Positions 62,201 through 64,000 of a stretch of 64,000 bases of DNA are shown piece by piece. The position numbers were made by a program, and so were the translations under genes. Position 1 is the first letter of the stretch. Every line of letters begins with the position of its first letter. The stretch lies in NCBI RefSeq assembly GCF_051014685.1, contig NW_027479033.1, positions 124,001 through 188,000 of the forward strand, in the 5' to 3' direction. The notes under the pieces are model-generated. The model was given only the letters and a program-made list of their open reading frames with translations, had not been told where the DNA came from and did no database searches. This stretch comes from Ptiloglossa arizonensis. Its lineage: Eukaryota > Arthropoda > Insecta > Hymenoptera > Colletidae.

Positions 62201-64000
62201 ATTTTCGCAAGTCTGATACTCGAAACCAATAACTACAGAGGCCTAGGGGGAAAATACACATAGCTTTGTTATCGGGAGAGTTTCTACTTTCAGATGCAAC
62301 AGGAATGTCTCGTGTTCGTCATTCCGTTCGCGAGATATGGGAGTCTGGATTTAAGGAATGATTGAGAAACCATCAAAATTTTCGCTTGTCTGATACTCGA
62401 AACCAATAACTGGAGTGGCCTAGGGGAAAAGTACACACACCATTGTAATCGGGCGAGTTTCCACTTTCAGATGCAACAGGAATTTCTCGAGTTCGTCAAT
62501 CCGTTCGCGAGATATGGGAGTTTGAAGTTAAGGAATGGTTGAGAAACCATCAAAATTTTGGCAAGTCTGATATTCGAGACCAATGACTACTATGGCCTAG
62601 GGCAAAAATACACATACCGTTGTAATCGGGCGAGTCTCTGCTTTCAGATGCAATAGGAAATTCTCGAGTTCGTCAATCCGTTCGAGAGATATGGGAATTT
62701 GAAGTTAAGGAATGGTTGAGAAACCATCAAAATTTTCGCAAGTCTGATACTCGAAACCAAAAACTGGAACGGCCTAGGGGAAAAGTACAATCACCATTGT
62801 AATCGGGCGAGTTTCCACTTTCAGATGCAGCAGGAATTTCTCGAGTTCGTCAATCCGTTCGCGAGATATGGGAGTTTGAAGTTAAGGAATGGTTGAGAAA
62901 CCATCAAAATTTTGGCAAGTCTGATATTCGAGACCAATGACTACTATGGCCTAGGGCAAAAATACACATACCGTTGTGATCGGGCGAGTCTCTGCTTTCA
63001 GATGCAATAGGAAATTCTCGAGTTCGTCAATCCGTTCGCGAGGTATGGGAGTTTGAAGTTAAGGAATCGTTGAGAAACCATCAAAATTTTCGCAAGTCTG
63101 ATACTCGAAACCAATAACTACAGTGGCCTAGGGGGAAAATACGCATAGCTTTGTAATCGGGCGAGTTTCTACTTTCAGATGCAACAGGAACTTCTCGAGT
63201 TCGTCAATCCGTTCGCGAGAAATGGGAGTTTGAAGTTAAGGAATGGTGGAGAAACCATCAAAATTTTCGTAAGTCTGATACTCGAAACCAATAACTACAA
63301 TGGCCTAGGGGAAAAATACACATACCGTTGTAATCGGGCGAGTTTCTACTTTCAGGTGCAACAGGAATTTCTCGAGTTCGTCAATCCGTTCGCGAGATAA
63401 GACAGTTTGAAGTAAACGAATGGTTGAGAAACCAACAAAATTTTCGCAGGTCTGATACTCGAAACCAATAACTGGAATGGCCTAGGGGAAAAGTACACAC
63501 ACCATTGTAATCGGGCGAGTTTCTACTACCAGATGCAACCGGAAGTTCACGAGTTCGTCAATCCGTTCGCGAGATATGGGAGTTTGAAGTTAAGGAATGG
63601 TTGAGAAACCATCAAAATTTTGGCAAGTCTGATATTCGAGACCAATGACTACTATGGCCTAGGGCAAAAATACACATACCGTTGTAATCGGGCGAGTCTC
63701 TGCTTTCAGATGCAATAGGAAATTCTCGAGTTCGTCAATCCGTTCGCGAGATATGGGAGTTTGAAGTTAAGGAATGGTTGAGAAACCATCGAAATTTTCG
63801 CAGGTCTGATACTCGAAACCAATAACTGGAATGGCCTAGGGGAAAAATACACATACCGTTGTAATCGGGCGAGTTTCTACTTTCAGATGCAACAGGAATT
63901 TCTCGAGTTCGTCAATCCGTTCGCGAGATAAGACAGTTTGAAGTTAAGGAATGGTTGAGAAACCATCAAAATTTTCGCTGGTCTGATACTCGAAACCAGT
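59300..64000. repeat. Mixed terminal segment resembling the first 17 kb
   Basis: About 27 monomers, mostly full length, without a long internal repeat. The GATAAGACAG marker returns (61,450, 61,802, 63,396, 63,926; GACAAGACAG near 59,866), as does the GATATTCGAGACC / CAATAGGAAATTC pair (62,040, 62,572, 62,925, 63,632). The 62.5-63.02 kb region holds that pair twice at 354-bp spacing. Variants seen only here include CGGTCGCGGGATATGG (60,368) and GGTTTTGAAACAATTAAAATT (61,477). The window ends mid-array. Confidence 0.82.

Larger units (their letters stand above)
1..64000. repeat. Uninterrupted satellite array, 177-bp monomer, about 362 copies
   Basis: The window is filled end to end by head-to-tail copies of one monomer. 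The landmark CTCGAG followed by TTCG recurs every 177 bp in the first kilobase (10, 187, 364, 541, 718, 895, 1072) and is still in register at 63,902 once 1-2 bp deletions and five 27-bp deletions are allowed for. All copies read have the same orientation, and no foreign insertion was found. Most monomers carry the palindromes CTCGAG, TCGCGA and CCTAGG plus an AAAATTTT tract, so XhoI, NruI or AvrII digestion should give a 177-bp ladder. Unit size, orientation and multi-monomer repeats fit centromeric or pericentromeric satellite of a eukaryote. That role is inference, and I cannot name the family or the host. Confidence 0.98.

Noticed and set aside
1..64000. CRISPR-like array (regular repeats with spacers)
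   Set aside because: There are no unique spacers. The entire 177 bp is conserved between units, and the unit is far longer than CRISPR repeats.
1..64000. Tandem repeats of a bacterial surface protein or other coding repeat
   Set aside because: Stops occur in all frames of the consensus I translated, and frame-breaking 1-, 2-, 27- and 28-bp deletions are tolerated. The array is non-coding.
1..64000. Identification as a specific known centromere satellite (for example cucumber 177-bp, olive 178-bp or Arabidopsis 178-bp)
   Set aside because: Only the unit length is similar. The Arabidopsis sequence as I know it does not match, and I cannot verify the others without a search.

Overview
The whole 64-kb window is one uninterrupted tandem array of a satellite repeat. 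The basic unit is 177 bp: the CTCGAG landmark recurs at 10, 187, 364 (as CTCCAG), 541, 718, 895, 1072 and so on, to 63,902. Every monomer I read lies in the same orientation. After allowing for short monomers, about 362 units fit. I saw no protein-coding gene, RNA gene, transposon, CRISPR array, telomere repeat or unique sequence. The short open reading frames (60-97 codons) are by-products of a repeat whose length is a multiple of three (59 codons).

This architecture (unit of about 170-180 bp, uniform orientation, multi-monomer higher-order repeats, no genes) is typical of eukaryotic centromeric or pericentromeric satellite DNA. It does not occur in bacterial or phage genomes. I do not recognise the monomer as a named family. 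The size class is common in plants but also occurs in animals, so the host is left open. A hand count on one near-consensus monomer gives about 41% GC and 10 CpG sites, more than base composition predicts.

Layout: (1) 1-14.4 kb is higher-order repeats: a block of about 20 monomers (3.3-3.5 kb) duplicated at 1,680-5,021 and 5,218-8,382, a mosaic third copy to about 10.9 kb, then a 7-monomer (1,239 bp) repeat of about 2.8 copies. (2) 14.4-17.9 kb is mixed monomers. (3) 17.95-25.39 kb is a second 20-22-monomer block in two copies. (4) 25.4-31.3 kb is dominated by a 176-bp subfamily, with a 530-bp trimer duplication. (5) 31.3-36.6 kb is mixed, with local dimer and tetramer repeats. (6) 36.57-39.76 kb is an apparently exact 9-monomer (1,593 bp) tandem duplication. 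(7) 38.9-57.8 kb is a duplication of 8.6-9.7 kb, the copies differing by whole-monomer gains and losses and separated by a 0.5-kb patch copied from inside copy 1. (8) 57.8-59.3 kb holds a 681-bp tetramer duplication and two near-identical 175-bp monomers. (9) 59.3-64 kb returns to monomer types resembling the first 17 kb.

The parts do not work together as genes. The biology here is array evolution (unequal exchange, conversion-like patching, local amplification) and possibly chromosome structure. Points of interest are a CENP-B-box-like core in the monomer (six exact core matches), a conserved hairpin with a GAGA loop, and a 149-bp deletion monomer found five times. All boundaries and identities were read by eye.
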